Below are positions 8,236 to 16,909 of a DNA stretch of 64,000 bases, piece by piece. The notes under the pieces were generated by a model. That model had not been told where the DNA came from, did no database searches, and was given only the letters and a program-made list of their open reading frames with translations. The stretch is from Bacillota bacterium (lineage in GTDB: Bacteria; Bacillota; Clostridia; Christensenellales; Aristaeellaceae): positions 149,256 through 213,255 of the forward strand of contig JAEZHM010000040.1 of assembly GCA_023416585.1 (NCBI GenBank), written 5' to 3'. Within the stretch, counting starts at the first letter, position 1. Each line of letters starts with the position of its first letter. Made by a program: the position numbers and the translations under genes.

Positions 8236-9915
8236 TTAAAGCCCCCTGGTCATTTTAATGGAAATGGTGGTGCCTTCGCCAAGCGTACTGTTTAATGTAA
8301 ACTCGCTGCCTTCCCCGCACACGATGGCAATGCGCCGCATGGTTGCGCCAAGGCCTATGCTCTTTCCCTTGCGTACTTCCTCCAAACGCTCTTGCGACAT
8401 GCCGTTTCCGTTGTCGGTTACTTCTATCCGCAAATCATTTTCTGTAACCCAGGCCTTGATCAAAATGAGCCCATCTTCCTCCACGCTCATGCGGATGCCG
8501 TGATAGATGGCGTTTTCCACCAGCGGCTGCAATATCATTTTGGGCAAACGCACGGACAGCGCTTCCGGCTGAATGTCATATTCCATCCTGAACATGCCAT
8601 CATAGCGAAGCTGCTGGATATAAATGTAGGAACGGATGGACTCCAGCTCTTTTTCCAGCGTGATCAGGTCTTCGCCGTTGTTCAGGCTGCTTTTGTAAAA
8701 GTCGCCCAGCGCCTTGATGGTTTCGGATACCTCGGCTGTTTTGCCTATCACAGCCAGCGAGTTGATAGTGTTGAGCGTGTTGTACAGGAAATGCGGGTTG
8801 ATTTGCGCAATGGTGATTTCCAGTTCGGCGCGCCGCAGCGCCTTTTGTTCTTCAATGATGTCTGATATAAGCTGCTGTATTTTTTGGATGGTGGTATTGT
8901 ACACATCCTGGAACCGGCCGATTTCATCACGTGTTTTGATGGTGGTGACGAAATTAAAACTCCCGTTGTATACGCCTTCAATGGACTCGATCAGCGATTT
9001 GACGGGGCGCGAAATGTACCTGGAAATCCAGAAGGAGCCGAATATAAATAAAAAGCCGTTCAGCACAATCGTGAGCGCGATGATGGTCATATACATGCTT
9101 ATGGGAAGGGGCGCGTTGTACACCGGTATGCAACGAACAAACGTCATGGACAAGGCATGGTTCCTAAGCCCCACCAGCACGTAGTTCTTATTTTTATGGC
9201 GTTGGATGACGGAGAACGTGTCCCCCTGAAACAGGGAAGATATCTTTTGGGGGTCGATCAGCCCGCTTTCATTGTTCCACAGCACCAGGGTGCCTTCTTC
9301 GCCATCCAGGATTTGTATGGGTTCTTTCCGGGGATTGAATATTTTCTCAAACTCAATGTTGATGCATAGAAGGCCGATGGGCTTTATTGTTTTGAGGCTG
9401 TTGATGATCCGCATGAATGAAAAGTACTCGATGCCGTTGTTAATGAGCCCGCCCGCGTTGCGTGTTACCACGTAACCGCCGTTGCGCGCCGCAATGGTTG
9501 GATAAATAGGCGAATGCTGGATGGCGGAATAGGTAAAGGGCTGCAATGTGTTTTTGTCTGAATAATAGCGTATGCCGTCCGGCCTGAATATGTAGGCGGA
9601 GGATACAATGGGGTCCAGGTTGACCGTTTCCATCACATAGCGCTGCGCGATCCGGTCTGATTCCCAATTGTAATCCGACAGCGCGCTTTGAACCAGCTGG
9701 TTCGCGATGATGGACATAGACAGGCTGTGGATATATTGCCGCGTCGTGTCGAACGTGCGGTTGTCCGCCTGAATGGATTCCAGTGCGATGTCCTGCATGG
9801 AACGGTTGGTTACATAATCGCGGGAATATAGAAACACCACGGCGCTGATGGAAATGCTGATGATCACAAGAACCGTATAGCTGAACATGATCTTTTTGCG
9901 AAGAGACAGCTTCAT
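8236..9915 (-). CDS. Sensor histidine kinase (YesM family)
   Basis: A 559-residue membrane kinase in the chosen frame (MKLSLRKK). I prefer the ATG at 9915 because AAGGT lies upstream at proper spacing; the ATG at 9936 has none. There is a membrane segment near the N-terminus, an extracellular Cache-like sensor of about 240 residues, a second membrane segment, and a HAMP domain (ISRPVKSLIESIEGV). The His_kinase domain follows with phosphorylated His in QINPHFLYNTLNTINSLA, then a HATPase with N box (LVENAIYHGI) and G box (GNGMSQERL, GIGL-like SIGLGATMRR). It senses a ligand outside the cell and phosphorylates the YesN-type partner encoded next. Confidence 0.92.
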   Translation of the reverse strand: MKLSLRKKIMFSYTVLVIISISISAVVFLYSRDYVTNRSMQDIALESIQADNRTFDTTRQYIHSLSMSIIANQLVQSALSDYNWESDRIAQRYVMETVNLDPIVSSAYIFRPDGIRYYSDKNTLQPFTYSAIQHSPIYPTIAARNGGYVVTRNAGGLINNGIEYFSFMRIINSLKTIKPIGLLCINIEFEKIFNPRKEPIQILDGEEGTLVLWNNESGLIDPQKISSLFQGDTFSVIQRHKNKNYVLVGLRNHALSMTFVRCIPVYNAPLPISMYMTIIALTIVLNGFLFIFGSFWISRYISRPVKSLIESIEGVYNGSFNFVTTIKTRDEIGRFQDVYNTTIQKIQQLISDIIEEQKALRRAELEITIAQINPHFLYNTLNTINSLAVIGKTAEVSETIKALGDFYKSSLNNGEDLITLEKELESIRSYIYIQQLRYDGMFRMEYDIQPEALSVRLPKMILQPLVENAIYHGIRMSVEEDGLILIKAWVTENDLRIEVTDNGNGMSQERLEEVRKGKSIGLGATMRRIAIVCGEGSEFTLNSTLGEGTTISIKMTRGL

Positions 9916-9954
9916 CGGATCATCTACCTTATTCATTTTGTGTTTTATATGGTC

Positions 9955-9983
9955 ATCATAACAGATTCATGCAATGCGCGCAA
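9955..9983 (-). promoter_or_regulatory. Promoter of the YesM/YesN operon
   Basis: On the minus strand TTGCGC (9983-9978) and TATGAT (9960-9955) are separated by 17 bases. The predicted start of transcription is about 35 bases upstream of the kinase ATG. The divergent sigma-factor gene starts at 10169, so this 253-bp gap drives both directions. Confidence 0.6.
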
Positions 9984-10168
9984 TGTGGTTGTTACTGTCA
10001 AAGGATATATTTGGCACTGTTCCACTTTTTTCTACATATAGGCTATGATACAATATAAACCAATGACTACAGGTCTACGGGGAGTGGGAAAGCCGCCAAA
10101 GAAGATGTGCCAAATTCGCGGCTTGGTTTGATTGGGCAGGCCCGAATATTGGATGAGGAGAGAAAATC

Positions 10169-10726
10169 GTGCCTGATGAACAATGGTTACATGAAATCTA
10201 TTTGGCGCGCTATAAGCAGCTCTATGCCATCGGGCGCCTTTTTGTAGGCAGGGAGCCTATGCATACGCAGGCGGTGGAGGATATGGTGCAGGAGGCATTC
10301 TTGATCCTCTGGAACAAAAGGGATAAGCTTTACACGCACCCAAACATTGGCGGCTGGCTGGTGGAAACAATGCGTGGGCTGATGCTGAACTATTTGCGCA
10401 AGCGAAAACGGCGCAATGTGCATTTGGCATTTTCGCTGGATGAGGAAGGTGCGGAACCGCGGGTGAATGCCGCTGCCTTTGAACTGCCCGAGGATGCGCT
10501 GATGCAAAAGGAAAACCTGGAAACGCTCAAAACGCTCCTCGGCGAAGAAAACGCGGCGCTGTTTTACAGCTACTGTGTGGAGAATAAAAGCGCCGTTGAG
10601 ATTGCAAAGGCATTTGGGCTGGGGGAAAGCTGTGTCAGAATGCGCGTGATGCGGCTTAAAAAAACCATCCTGGAAAACAAGGATTTGTTTATGGCGATCA
10701 TCGCGGTTTTGCTTGTGATGAAATAG
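10169..10726 (+). CDS. ECF-type RNA polymerase sigma factor with hydrophobic tail
   Basis: A 185-residue sigma-70 family protein. Region 2 spans roughly 30-95 (AVEDMVQEAFLILWNKRDK, then GGWLVETMRGLMLNYLRKRK) and region 4 spans 110-170, with a helix-turn-helix in SAVEIAKAFGLGESCVRMRV. The last residues, LFMAIIAVLLVMK, form an unusual short hydrophobic tail that could tether it to the membrane or its partner. GTG start, preceded by GAGGAG. The gene 39 bases downstream encodes a membrane protein of the anti-sigma class, so the pair is probably a sigma/anti-sigma switch. The signal and regulon are unknown. Confidence 0.88.
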   Translation: MPDEQWLHEIYLARYKQLYAIGRLFVGREPMHTQAVEDMVQEAFLILWNKRDKLYTHPNIGGWLVETMRGLMLNYLRKRKRRNVHLAFSLDEEGAEPRVNAAAFELPEDALMQKENLETLKTLLGEENAALFYSYCVENKSAVEIAKAFGLGESCVRMRVMRLKKTILENKDLFMAIIAVLLVMK

Positions 10727-10765
10727 CGCGTTCACGACATAGCACAATGAGAGGAGGCATTTCAA

Positions 10766-12010
10766 GTGCGGGAGATGACAAGGCAGGAAGTTGTTAAGCT
10801 ATTGCGCGGCCAAATTTTCTCGCCCGCAAAGAAAATAGATATGCCTCTTGTGGATGAATGCCTAAAGTACCTTGACGGGGAGTATTCTTCAGGCAACATA
10901 CCGAATGAGGATATTGTCTGGACGCGGATCAAGGCGCGGCTGAACGAAAAGCATAGGCGTATAGCCCCAACGCGCCGCGTGCTTGTGATAGCGTTGATCA
11001 TGGCGCTTTTGCTTGCGCTGCTTGGCGTTGCGTACGCCATTTTCGTTAGAAATGTGTTCAATTTTTATTTTGACGCAGGATGGGAAAAGTCCAAAGGCAC
11101 GGTGCAGGACAGCGCTTATCAACTGCTCAACAGCAACCTTCTGCACACAAGCTTTGCCCATACGGATCTTAATGTGCTGGAGGCCGTGTATGACGGGCAT
11201 GAGCTGCGGGTGGTATACAGCCTGTGGTGGCGCGACGCTACGGAAACATTTCCGGTCATAGAAAAAGTACGAGAATTTAAGGGGAAAAAGATAACGGAAA
11301 TAGACGCAAGCTGCTTTGCGACGGACGGGATTGCGCAGATGTGCGATTGGCTTTGCGTAAACGGCGAATCGGTGTATTTCTACGATACATGGACGGTGAT
11401 GGGTGACAAACCCGGGCAGGTGCTATACTATTTGCAAACAAATCTGTTCGAATATGATGTGGATATTGGGAATGAACTTACCATCGGGCTGCCGCTGTTG
11501 AAGGTGCCATATACCAACGCCGATGGCACCCAAACCATGGTGCACCTTCCAACAGAGGAAACCACCTTTACCATTCCCGTGACGCGGGAGGAAGGGCTGA
11601 ACTATAAGCTTGTGCCCATGGAGCCGCAAACCATCGGCGGTTATCCGATGCTTGTTACCACGGGCTATTTCTCCCCCGTAAGCGGGATCATGGGCATAGA
11701 AATACTAGACATCCAGCATGAAATGGCCTACAAGGATTATGAGAACGAATACGCTATCACGCAATACGCATCCGATTGGCGGTGGGGCGGTAAGCTCTGC
11801 GACATGGATGGGAACCCCGTTGGCATCACCCAGGGAGAATCCTGGGGTCCAATGTGGGGCGAGGATGGGTCTGGTAAATGCATCGCCACCTTTTCCATTA
11901 CACCGCCCGACGCGTGGCCCGAACAAATGCAGCTTGTGCTCATGGATGAGAATGGCGAACCGGTCAAGGACAAGGCGCTGGCGTTCTCCATAGAGCCTGA
12001 TACCAAGTAA
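10766..12010 (+). CDS. Membrane anti-sigma-like protein (DUF4179-type)
   Basis: A 414-residue protein with a cytoplasmic N-terminal segment of about 70 residues, one membrane span (VLVIALIMALLLALLGVAYA) and a large extracytoplasmic domain. The segment LNVLEAVYDGHELRVVYSL matches LTVEEAVYDGGSLRVVYSV in the second anti-sigma candidate (17389-18438), as seen in DUF4179-type proteins that follow ECF sigma genes in Clostridia. It likely binds and inhibits the sigma factor encoded just before it and senses something outside the membrane. GTG start with GAGGAGG 9 bases upstream. Ends 14 bases before a strong terminator. Confidence 0.82.
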   Translation: MREMTRQEVVKLLRGQIFSPAKKIDMPLVDECLKYLDGEYSSGNIPNEDIVWTRIKARLNEKHRRIAPTRRVLVIALIMALLLALLGVAYAIFVRNVFNFYFDAGWEKSKGTVQDSAYQLLNSNLLHTSFAHTDLNVLEAVYDGHELRVVYSLWWRDATETFPVIEKVREFKGKKITEIDASCFATDGIAQMCDWLCVNGESVYFYDTWTVMGDKPGQVLYYLQTNLFEYDVDIGNELTIGLPLLKVPYTNADGTQTMVHLPTEETTFTIPVTREEGLNYKLVPMEPQTIGGYPMLVTTGYFSPVSGIMGIEILDIQHEMAYKDYENEYAITQYASDWRWGGKLCDMDGNPVGITQGESWGPMWGEDGSGKCIATFSITPPDAWPEQMQLVLMDENGEPVKDKALAFSIEPDTK

Positions 12011-12023
12011 TGTCTTTACGGAT

Positions 12024-12066
12024 AAAGCATACGGGATGAAAAACAATCATCCCGTATGCTTTTTTT
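12024..12066 (+). terminator. Strong rho-independent terminator
   Basis: A 16-bp stem (AAAGCATACGGGATGA at 12024-12039 with TCATCCCGTATGCTTT at 12048-12063) runs into TTTTTT. It closes the first sigma/anti-sigma unit. Confidence 0.92.
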
Positions 12067-12072
12067 GTTTGC

Positions 12073-12105
12073 CTGTGACGGAATGAAAGCCGGGCGACAT
12101 AGGGA
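12073..12105 (+). promoter_or_regulatory. Candidate promoter box, copy 1 of a duplicated leader
   Basis: CTGTGACGGAATGAAA (12073-12088) and GCGACATAGGGA (12094-12105) are conserved, at identical spacing, in front of the paralogous gene at 13391 (copy at 13328-13360). Position and two-block layout suggest an ECF-type promoter with -35 TGTGAC and -10 CGACATA, possibly read by one of the neighbouring sigma factors. This assignment is inference. Confidence 0.5.
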
Positions 12106-12134
12106 AGGTGAAACGCAAAAATAAGGAGGCGCTT

Positions 12135-13268
12135 ATGAGAAAAATCTGCGTGATCACCTTGCTCGTTTGTCTCACGCTGCTGCCGCTTGCAGGATCGGCG
12201 CAAACGTATATTTCCATAGCGGAGATGAATGAACATCCTTTAGAGCGATGGATACAAGCTTATGAAACACAGTGGCGCACGATTGAAATTAACGTGCTGC
12301 CTAAAATACCGCAGGTGAATAAATTCCCGGTTCTCAAGGTTATGCGCGATTTACGGATTCCGGATATTTCGGGGCTTGGGGATGGTTGGAGCGGCAGCGT
12401 GTCTGAGCTAAGCGGCATCTTTCGGGCAGATCATGGCTATATTGCAAAAGTAGAACAAGATGAAAAGCAATTCCCAAATGCCAAAATAATCTCAAAGAGC
12501 TACTATCCGCCTTTCGATATGGGGGTCATCTATGGGAAAAATGGTTTTTTGACATTGGGTGAAATGATAAACCGGTTAAAATTTATTATGAGCGTTCTTT
12601 CAGAAGATGGGGAAGAGTGGCGGTATGAACAGCCGGAACAAGTTTTAGTCAACTCGGCATTGGACTTGGAAACGGGAGAAGTCCTTAGGCCCGATAACTA
12701 TTACATCAATTTGATTCAAAAACTGCATGGCATCCCGCTTTTTTCACATGTGCTGTTTTATGCTGAAAACACCACAATCCAAGAGATTGCATTGTCTCCC
12801 CACATATTATTATTTCATCTTTTTACACCGGAAAACGTTGCTGTTTCCTTTCGGAAGCTCAAAGTAAGCGAAGTACTTTCCGATGATGTTCCATTATGCG
12901 ATTTTGAGCAAATACAGGAGACGATTGAAGGTGAGATTCTGGCAGGGCATATACGCAAAATTTTTGATATTGAGCTGGGATATACGCTCTACAACGAGCC
13001 TGGAATCACGACGCGTTCAAACAACCGGGAAACGCTTAAGTATTATGCGGTTCCGGTATGGAAAGTCAACTGCTATTACGTTGAAAGCGCAAAAAAAGAA
13101 ATGCGCGATTATACGGGGAAAGATGTTCCGGAGCGTGGGGAGATAGAATATACGTCGCTCATTATTAACGCCCAGACAGGAGAACTGTTTGATCGATTTG
13201 ATAAGCAAAACGACCGTGGAGACTATCAAGGCTTTCTTTCATGGGATGATGTGGGAGGAAAGCCGTGA
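12135..13268 (+). CDS. Secreted protein of a sigma-linked family, copy 1
   Basis: A 377-residue protein beginning with a signal peptide (MRKICVITLLVCLTLLPLAGSAQ). I chose the ATG at 12135 because AAGGAGG sits 7 bases upstream. It is clearly paralogous to the next gene (13391-14527) from YISIxEMNEH at the mature N-terminus through CDFEQIQETIEGEILAGHIR to the C-terminal NAQTGELFDR, and more distantly to 18452-19636. I do not recognise a characterised family; public databases may call it DUF6034, which I cannot confirm. The INAQTGEL ending resembles the strand-turn of PepSY-like repeats. Probably exported and possibly surface-retained. Function unknown. Confidence 0.8.
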   Translation: MRKICVITLLVCLTLLPLAGSAQTYISIAEMNEHPLERWIQAYETQWRTIEINVLPKIPQVNKFPVLKVMRDLRIPDISGLGDGWSGSVSELSGIFRADHGYIAKVEQDEKQFPNAKIISKSYYPPFDMGVIYGKNGFLTLGEMINRLKFIMSVLSEDGEEWRYEQPEQVLVNSALDLETGEVLRPDNYYINLIQKLHGIPLFSHVLFYAENTTIQEIALSPHILLFHLFTPENVAVSFRKLKVSEVLSDDVPLCDFEQIQETIEGEILAGHIRKIFDIELGYTLYNEPGITTRSNNRETLKYYAVPVWKVNCYYVESAKKEMRDYTGKDVPERGEIEYTSLIINAQTGELFDRFDKQNDRGDYQGFLSWDDVGGKP

Positions 13269-13327
13269 GAAGCAAAATGGTATACAAAATGAAAAACGGA
13301 ACATTCTGTATGCTTTTATCTATTTGT

Positions 13328-13360
13328 CTGTGACAGAATGAAACCCATGCGACATAGGGA
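13328..13360 (+). promoter_or_regulatory. Candidate promoter box, copy 2 of a duplicated leader
   Basis: CTGTGACAGAATGAAA (13328-13343) and GCGACATAGGGA (13349-13360) repeat the pair found in front of the first paralog, with the same 21-base offset between TGTGAC and CGACATA. The surrounding ~95 bases are also similar. Confidence 0.5.
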
Positions 13361-13390
13361 GTGTGAAAAGCAAAAATCAAGGAGGCGCTT

Positions 13391-14527
13391 ATGAAAAGAA
13401 TCATCGCCATGGCCCTTCTGGCCTGCTTTGCGCTGCTGCCGCTTGCGGGTAAAGCGCAAACGTACATTTCCATTTTGGAGATGAATGAACATTCGCCGGA
13501 GCGCTGGACAAAGGCCTATGAGACCAAATGGCGCACAGTTGAGATCGATGTGCAGCCAATTGTGCCGCAGGTTGAGAATATGCCGATTATGAAGGTTACC
13601 CCGGATTTGGAGGTGCCCGATATCTCTCCTCTGGGTGAAGGGTGGACAAGCAAGCAGGATGAAGAATTCGGGATATTTTACTTGCTTCTGAGCGGAGGTA
13701 CTTATCCTGATGCGTATCGCGCGGAAAAAAAGTTGGGTGGAGTCATTACGTCGGCTCACTACTTTCCGCCTTATGACATGGGCAGGGTTTATGCTGAAAA
13801 CAGTGATATTACACTTGGCGCCGCAATTGATCTGTTAAAGAGCGCGTTGACGACCATCGGCGAAGATCCGGAAGATTGGTGGTATAACCGGCCGATCGAC
13901 GTTCTGTGCAACAGGATTGTCAAAAAGAAAACCGGTGTACACTTGCTGCCGGGGGAGTATGCTATCTCACTGGATCAAAGCTTGTCCGGGATACCGCTCC
14001 TTTGCTGCTATGTCAACCAAACGGTAAAGCGCAGTATGAAGGAGGAAGTAGGCTTTCATGCAGGTTTTCTATATTCCATCCGCACACCCGAAGCGCTGGA
14101 TTTCTGCTGGTCAAAAGTAAAAACAATGGATGTATTGAGCGAGGATGTTCCTTTGTGCGATTTAACCGCTGTTCAATCCGCGTTGGAAAAGGAGATACAT
14201 GCAGGCCATATCCGCAAGGTTTTTGACGTTGACTTGGGGTATGCGTTATATAACGAGCCGGGTGCTGTGCGTGGTCCCGATCATCCAAAGGGGGCTATAT
14301 ACTATGCGCTTCCGGTATGGCGGGTAAACTGCTACTACATAGAGAGCGCCAAAAAGGGAATGCGGGACTATACGGGATTGGATGTCCCCGAACGCGCTGT
14401 AATAGAATATATGACGCTGCTTGTAAATGCCCAAACGGGCAAGCTGATTGACCGCGCTGATAAGCGGAAGGATGCCGGCGCTTATAAAGGGTTTATATCC
14501 TGGGATAAAGCGGGCGGCAAACAATGA
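13391..14527 (+). CDS. Secreted protein of a sigma-linked family, copy 2
   Basis: A 378-residue paralog of the previous gene with its own signal peptide (MKRIIAMALLACFALLPLAGKAQ) and the same CAAGGAGGCGCTT leader. Conserved stretches include LEMNEHSPERW, VPLCDLTAVQSALEKEIHAG and LPVWRVNCYYIESAKKGMRD. Its stop overlaps the start of the ABC-2 permease gene (ATGA at 14524-14527), so it is translationally coupled to the exporter. This suggests that it works with the transporter as a partner, cargo or sensor. Function unknown. Confidence 0.82.
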   Translation: MKRIIAMALLACFALLPLAGKAQTYISILEMNEHSPERWTKAYETKWRTVEIDVQPIVPQVENMPIMKVTPDLEVPDISPLGEGWTSKQDEEFGIFYLLLSGGTYPDAYRAEKKLGGVITSAHYFPPYDMGRVYAENSDITLGAAIDLLKSALTTIGEDPEDWWYNRPIDVLCNRIVKKKTGVHLLPGEYAISLDQSLSGIPLLCCYVNQTVKRSMKEEVGFHAGFLYSIRTPEALDFCWSKVKTMDVLSEDVPLCDLTAVQSALEKEIHAGHIRKVFDVDLGYALYNEPGAVRGPDHPKGAIYYALPVWRVNCYYIESAKKGMRDYTGLDVPERAVIEYMTLLVNAQTGKLIDRADKRKDAGAYKGFISWDKAGGKQ

Positions 14528-15315
14528 GAAAGGAATGGAAGCGCGCCTCTTCTTCGCCGCTGTTTCTCCTGTCTACGGCCGTGTTCTTTCTTTGCCTGCA
14601 AGGCTTTGCGCTGCCGGCCTTCATTCAGGATCGTATCCTGGAGCCGGTAGAATACCGGCAAAGTGCCCTGGCGCTTAGCTTGGGCAGCTTCTTCTTTGGC
14701 GGCGTGATCCTGCTTCTGCCCTTTCTGGCCCCCATGGCCCACGCAGTAAGCCAGGTGGACGACCTGCGCTCCGGCATGATGCAATGGTGCGTTCTTCGAA
14801 GCTCTGTGGGCAGGTATGCGCGCAGCAAGATGGTATCCTGTTTTCTTGCTTCCGCCGCCGGTATGGGGGGCGCTTTTGCCGTGCACGCCGTCTTGTGGAA
14901 CCTGCTGGCCGTTCCTTATGACCCTATCATGTACCCGGCGCATGAGATTGGTTTCTTAGAGGAGAGCTTCTTCTTTAGCTGGGCAACCGTTGAGCATGGT
15001 ATGCCGATCTATGTTGAGATTTGCCTTGGGCTTGCTTTCTCGGCCGGAATTTGGTCGGTTGCCGGCTTGGCCGCCGCTGTCTGGGTTCCTGACAAGCTAT
15101 TGGTGGTGACCATACCCGCCTGCGTATATAAATTATGGGGTTCACAGCTTTCTTACTACCTGTTCGGCATCCGGCTTCAGGGCCCGGATACCCTTTTCAA
15201 CGACGCGCAGACCATTCCCCGCATACTTGAAGTATTGGCCGTCTATGGCGTGCTGCTGGTGGTCAGCGGGGTTGTCTATTATGCCGGGCTGAAAAGGAGG
15301 GCATGCCATGCATAG
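14524..15315 (+). CDS. ABC-2 type exporter permease, subunit 1
   Basis: A 263-residue integral membrane protein with about six hydrophobic segments (for example SLGSFFFGGVILLLPFLAPM and VLAVYGVLLVVSGVVYYAGL). No enzyme motifs. It overlaps the secreted-protein gene upstream by 4 bases and the second permease downstream by 8, and is followed by a matching ATPase, which fits an ABC-2 exporter half. Families of this kind include lantibiotic-immunity and antibiotic-efflux permeases; substrate unknown. Confidence 0.78.
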   Translation: MRKEWKRASSSPLFLLSTAVFFLCLQGFALPAFIQDRILEPVEYRQSALALSLGSFFFGGVILLLPFLAPMAHAVSQVDDLRSGMMQWCVLRSSVGRYARSKMVSCFLASAAGMGGAFAVHAVLWNLLAVPYDPIMYPAHEIGFLEESFFFSWATVEHGMPIYVEICLGLAFSAGIWSVAGLAAAVWVPDKLLVVTIPACVYKLWGSQLSYYLFGIRLQGPDTLFNDAQTIPRILEVLAVYGVLLVVSGVVYYAGLKRRACHA

Positions 15316-16168
15316 AAGGCTCCGCGCCATGTTTTCGCTCCTTGGGGGGCAGATGAGCGACTGGCTGCATTCGCCAAGAACCGCCATCATGGGGCTGGCC
15401 ATCCTGATGCTGACGTACGTGTATACAAGAAGCTACAATGGTATGCTGGAGAATTCCGCCCTTACCTCCCATGCGGGAGAAGCTTTCTACGTATACCTGT
15501 CCACCGCGTTTGGGAATGTCACATTGACCAGCGCGCTTTTCCTGATCATGATCAGCGAAATCCCCAGGCGGATTCCATTTCAAAATGTCATGTTGATACG
15601 CTCCAGCCGCTTGAAGTGGCTTCGGTCGCAGATCCTGTTCTGCTTTGCTGTAGTGGCGCTGATGATGGCGCTGATGATTGTTTTCAGTATGGCGCTGACC
15701 ATACCATACTTATCTCCCGGCAGCGGCTGGAGTGATTTGGAACGCATTGCGGCAGACCCGGACGCCGCCTTAAGTGTGCAGCTCGTGCCGGAGTACATCC
15801 GCGCCATTCCGCCATTTCAGGCCAGCCTCGTTGCCGCCGCGATCCTCTTCGCCTTCTGGTTTACGATGACGCTTGTGATCCTCCTATGCTCCTTGGCGGG
15901 CAGGCCGAATCTGGGACTAACCTTGTATGTGTTTCTGCTGGTGCTGCATGTAACCGTCATGTGGGAATACCTTCCTCCCGGCCTTCGCATCATGCCGGTC
16001 AACTTTTCAACAGTCGCAGGCGTGGCCTCCCTGTACCCCGATCATGAGCTGGAAGCAATCTCAATCGTGTTGATGGCGTACGCGGCGCTGGACTTATGCC
16101 TGATGGGCGTCATGCGTTTGCAGGTACGCTTTATGGATATGCGATTTACCGAAAAGGAGAAAACATAA
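15308..16168 (+). CDS. ABC-2 type exporter permease, subunit 2
   Basis: A 286-residue membrane protein with about six segments, including ILFCFAVVALMMALMIVFSM and LVAAAILFAFWFTMTLVILL. It starts inside the end of the first permease gene and its TAA overlaps the ATG of the ATPase by one base. The pair of unlike permeases plus one ATPase forms a complete heteromeric exporter. Substrate unknown. Confidence 0.78.
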   Translation: MHRRLRAMFSLLGGQMSDWLHSPRTAIMGLAILMLTYVYTRSYNGMLENSALTSHAGEAFYVYLSTAFGNVTLTSALFLIMISEIPRRIPFQNVMLIRSSRLKWLRSQILFCFAVVALMMALMIVFSMALTIPYLSPGSGWSDLERIAADPDAALSVQLVPEYIRAIPPFQASLVAAAILFAFWFTMTLVILLCSLAGRPNLGLTLYVFLLVLHVTVMWEYLPPGLRIMPVNFSTVAGVASLYPDHELEAISIVLMAYAALDLCLMGVMRLQVRFMDMRFTEKEKT

Positions 16169-16812
16169 TGGTTACGGTTGAACGCCTCACAAAACGGTAT
16201 GGCAAGGCTGTGATTTTCAGTGATATCGATCTGTGCCTGCGCCCCGGCCCCATTTATGGCCTTGTGGGGGAGAATGGCTGCGGCAAGACCACCCTTATGC
16301 GCTGCATCTGCGGCTTCACACGCCCCAGCAGCGGCAGCGTTACGGTATTTAACAAAGTGATCGGCAAGGATGTGGATTTCGCGCCCTCCACCGGCATCAT
16401 TATCGAAAACCCCGGCTTTCTTTCCGATTTAAGCGCGCGGCAGAATCTTAACATCCTTGCGGGCATCAGCGGCAAGGCCAGCAAGGAACGCATTGATGAA
16501 GTGATCCGCCTGGTTGGCCTTGACCCAAACGACAAGAAGCCCGTGGGCAAGTACTCCCTTGGCATGTGCCAGCGCCTGGGCATCGCCCAGGCCATCATGG
16601 AGGACCCGGAGGTTCTGATCCTGGATGAGCCTTTCAATGGCCTGGATAAGCAGGGTATCGCGGATATCCATGAATTGCTTGCGAATCTAAGGCTGCAAAG
16701 CAAAACAATCCTGCTGGCAAGCCACAGCGTTCAAGACATCAAGCAAGCGTGTGATGTAGTGTATGAATTCCAACAGGGGAAATTGGCGGAGCAGATTTCT
16801 GCAAATGAATAA
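16168..16812 (+). CDS. ABC exporter ATPase
   Basis: A 214-residue ATPase in the frame starting at 16168 (MVTVERLTKRYGKAV), preceded by AAAAGGAGAAAAC. It has Walker A GENGCGKTT, the signature as YSLGMCQRLGIAQAI (the usual form in BcrA/drug-exporter ATPases), Walker B VLILDEPFNGLD and H-loop LLASHSVQD. Short overall, lacking the C-terminal extension of BcrA. It powers the two permeases encoded immediately upstream and ends the operon that began at the second secreted paralog. Confidence 0.9.
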   Translation: MVTVERLTKRYGKAVIFSDIDLCLRPGPIYGLVGENGCGKTTLMRCICGFTRPSSGSVTVFNKVIGKDVDFAPSTGIIIENPGFLSDLSARQNLNILAGISGKASKERIDEVIRLVGLDPNDKKPVGKYSLGMCQRLGIAQAIMEDPEVLILDEPFNGLDKQGIADIHELLANLRLQSKTILLASHSVQDIKQACDVVYEFQQGKLAEQISANE

Positions 16813-16909
16813 TGATACTTAAAAAATAATTTTTTAGGATCATACCAATCATGAAAAACGTACGTCTATAGGGGTGAAACCGGTTATCAAACACAAAAGG
16901 GGGATTCTT

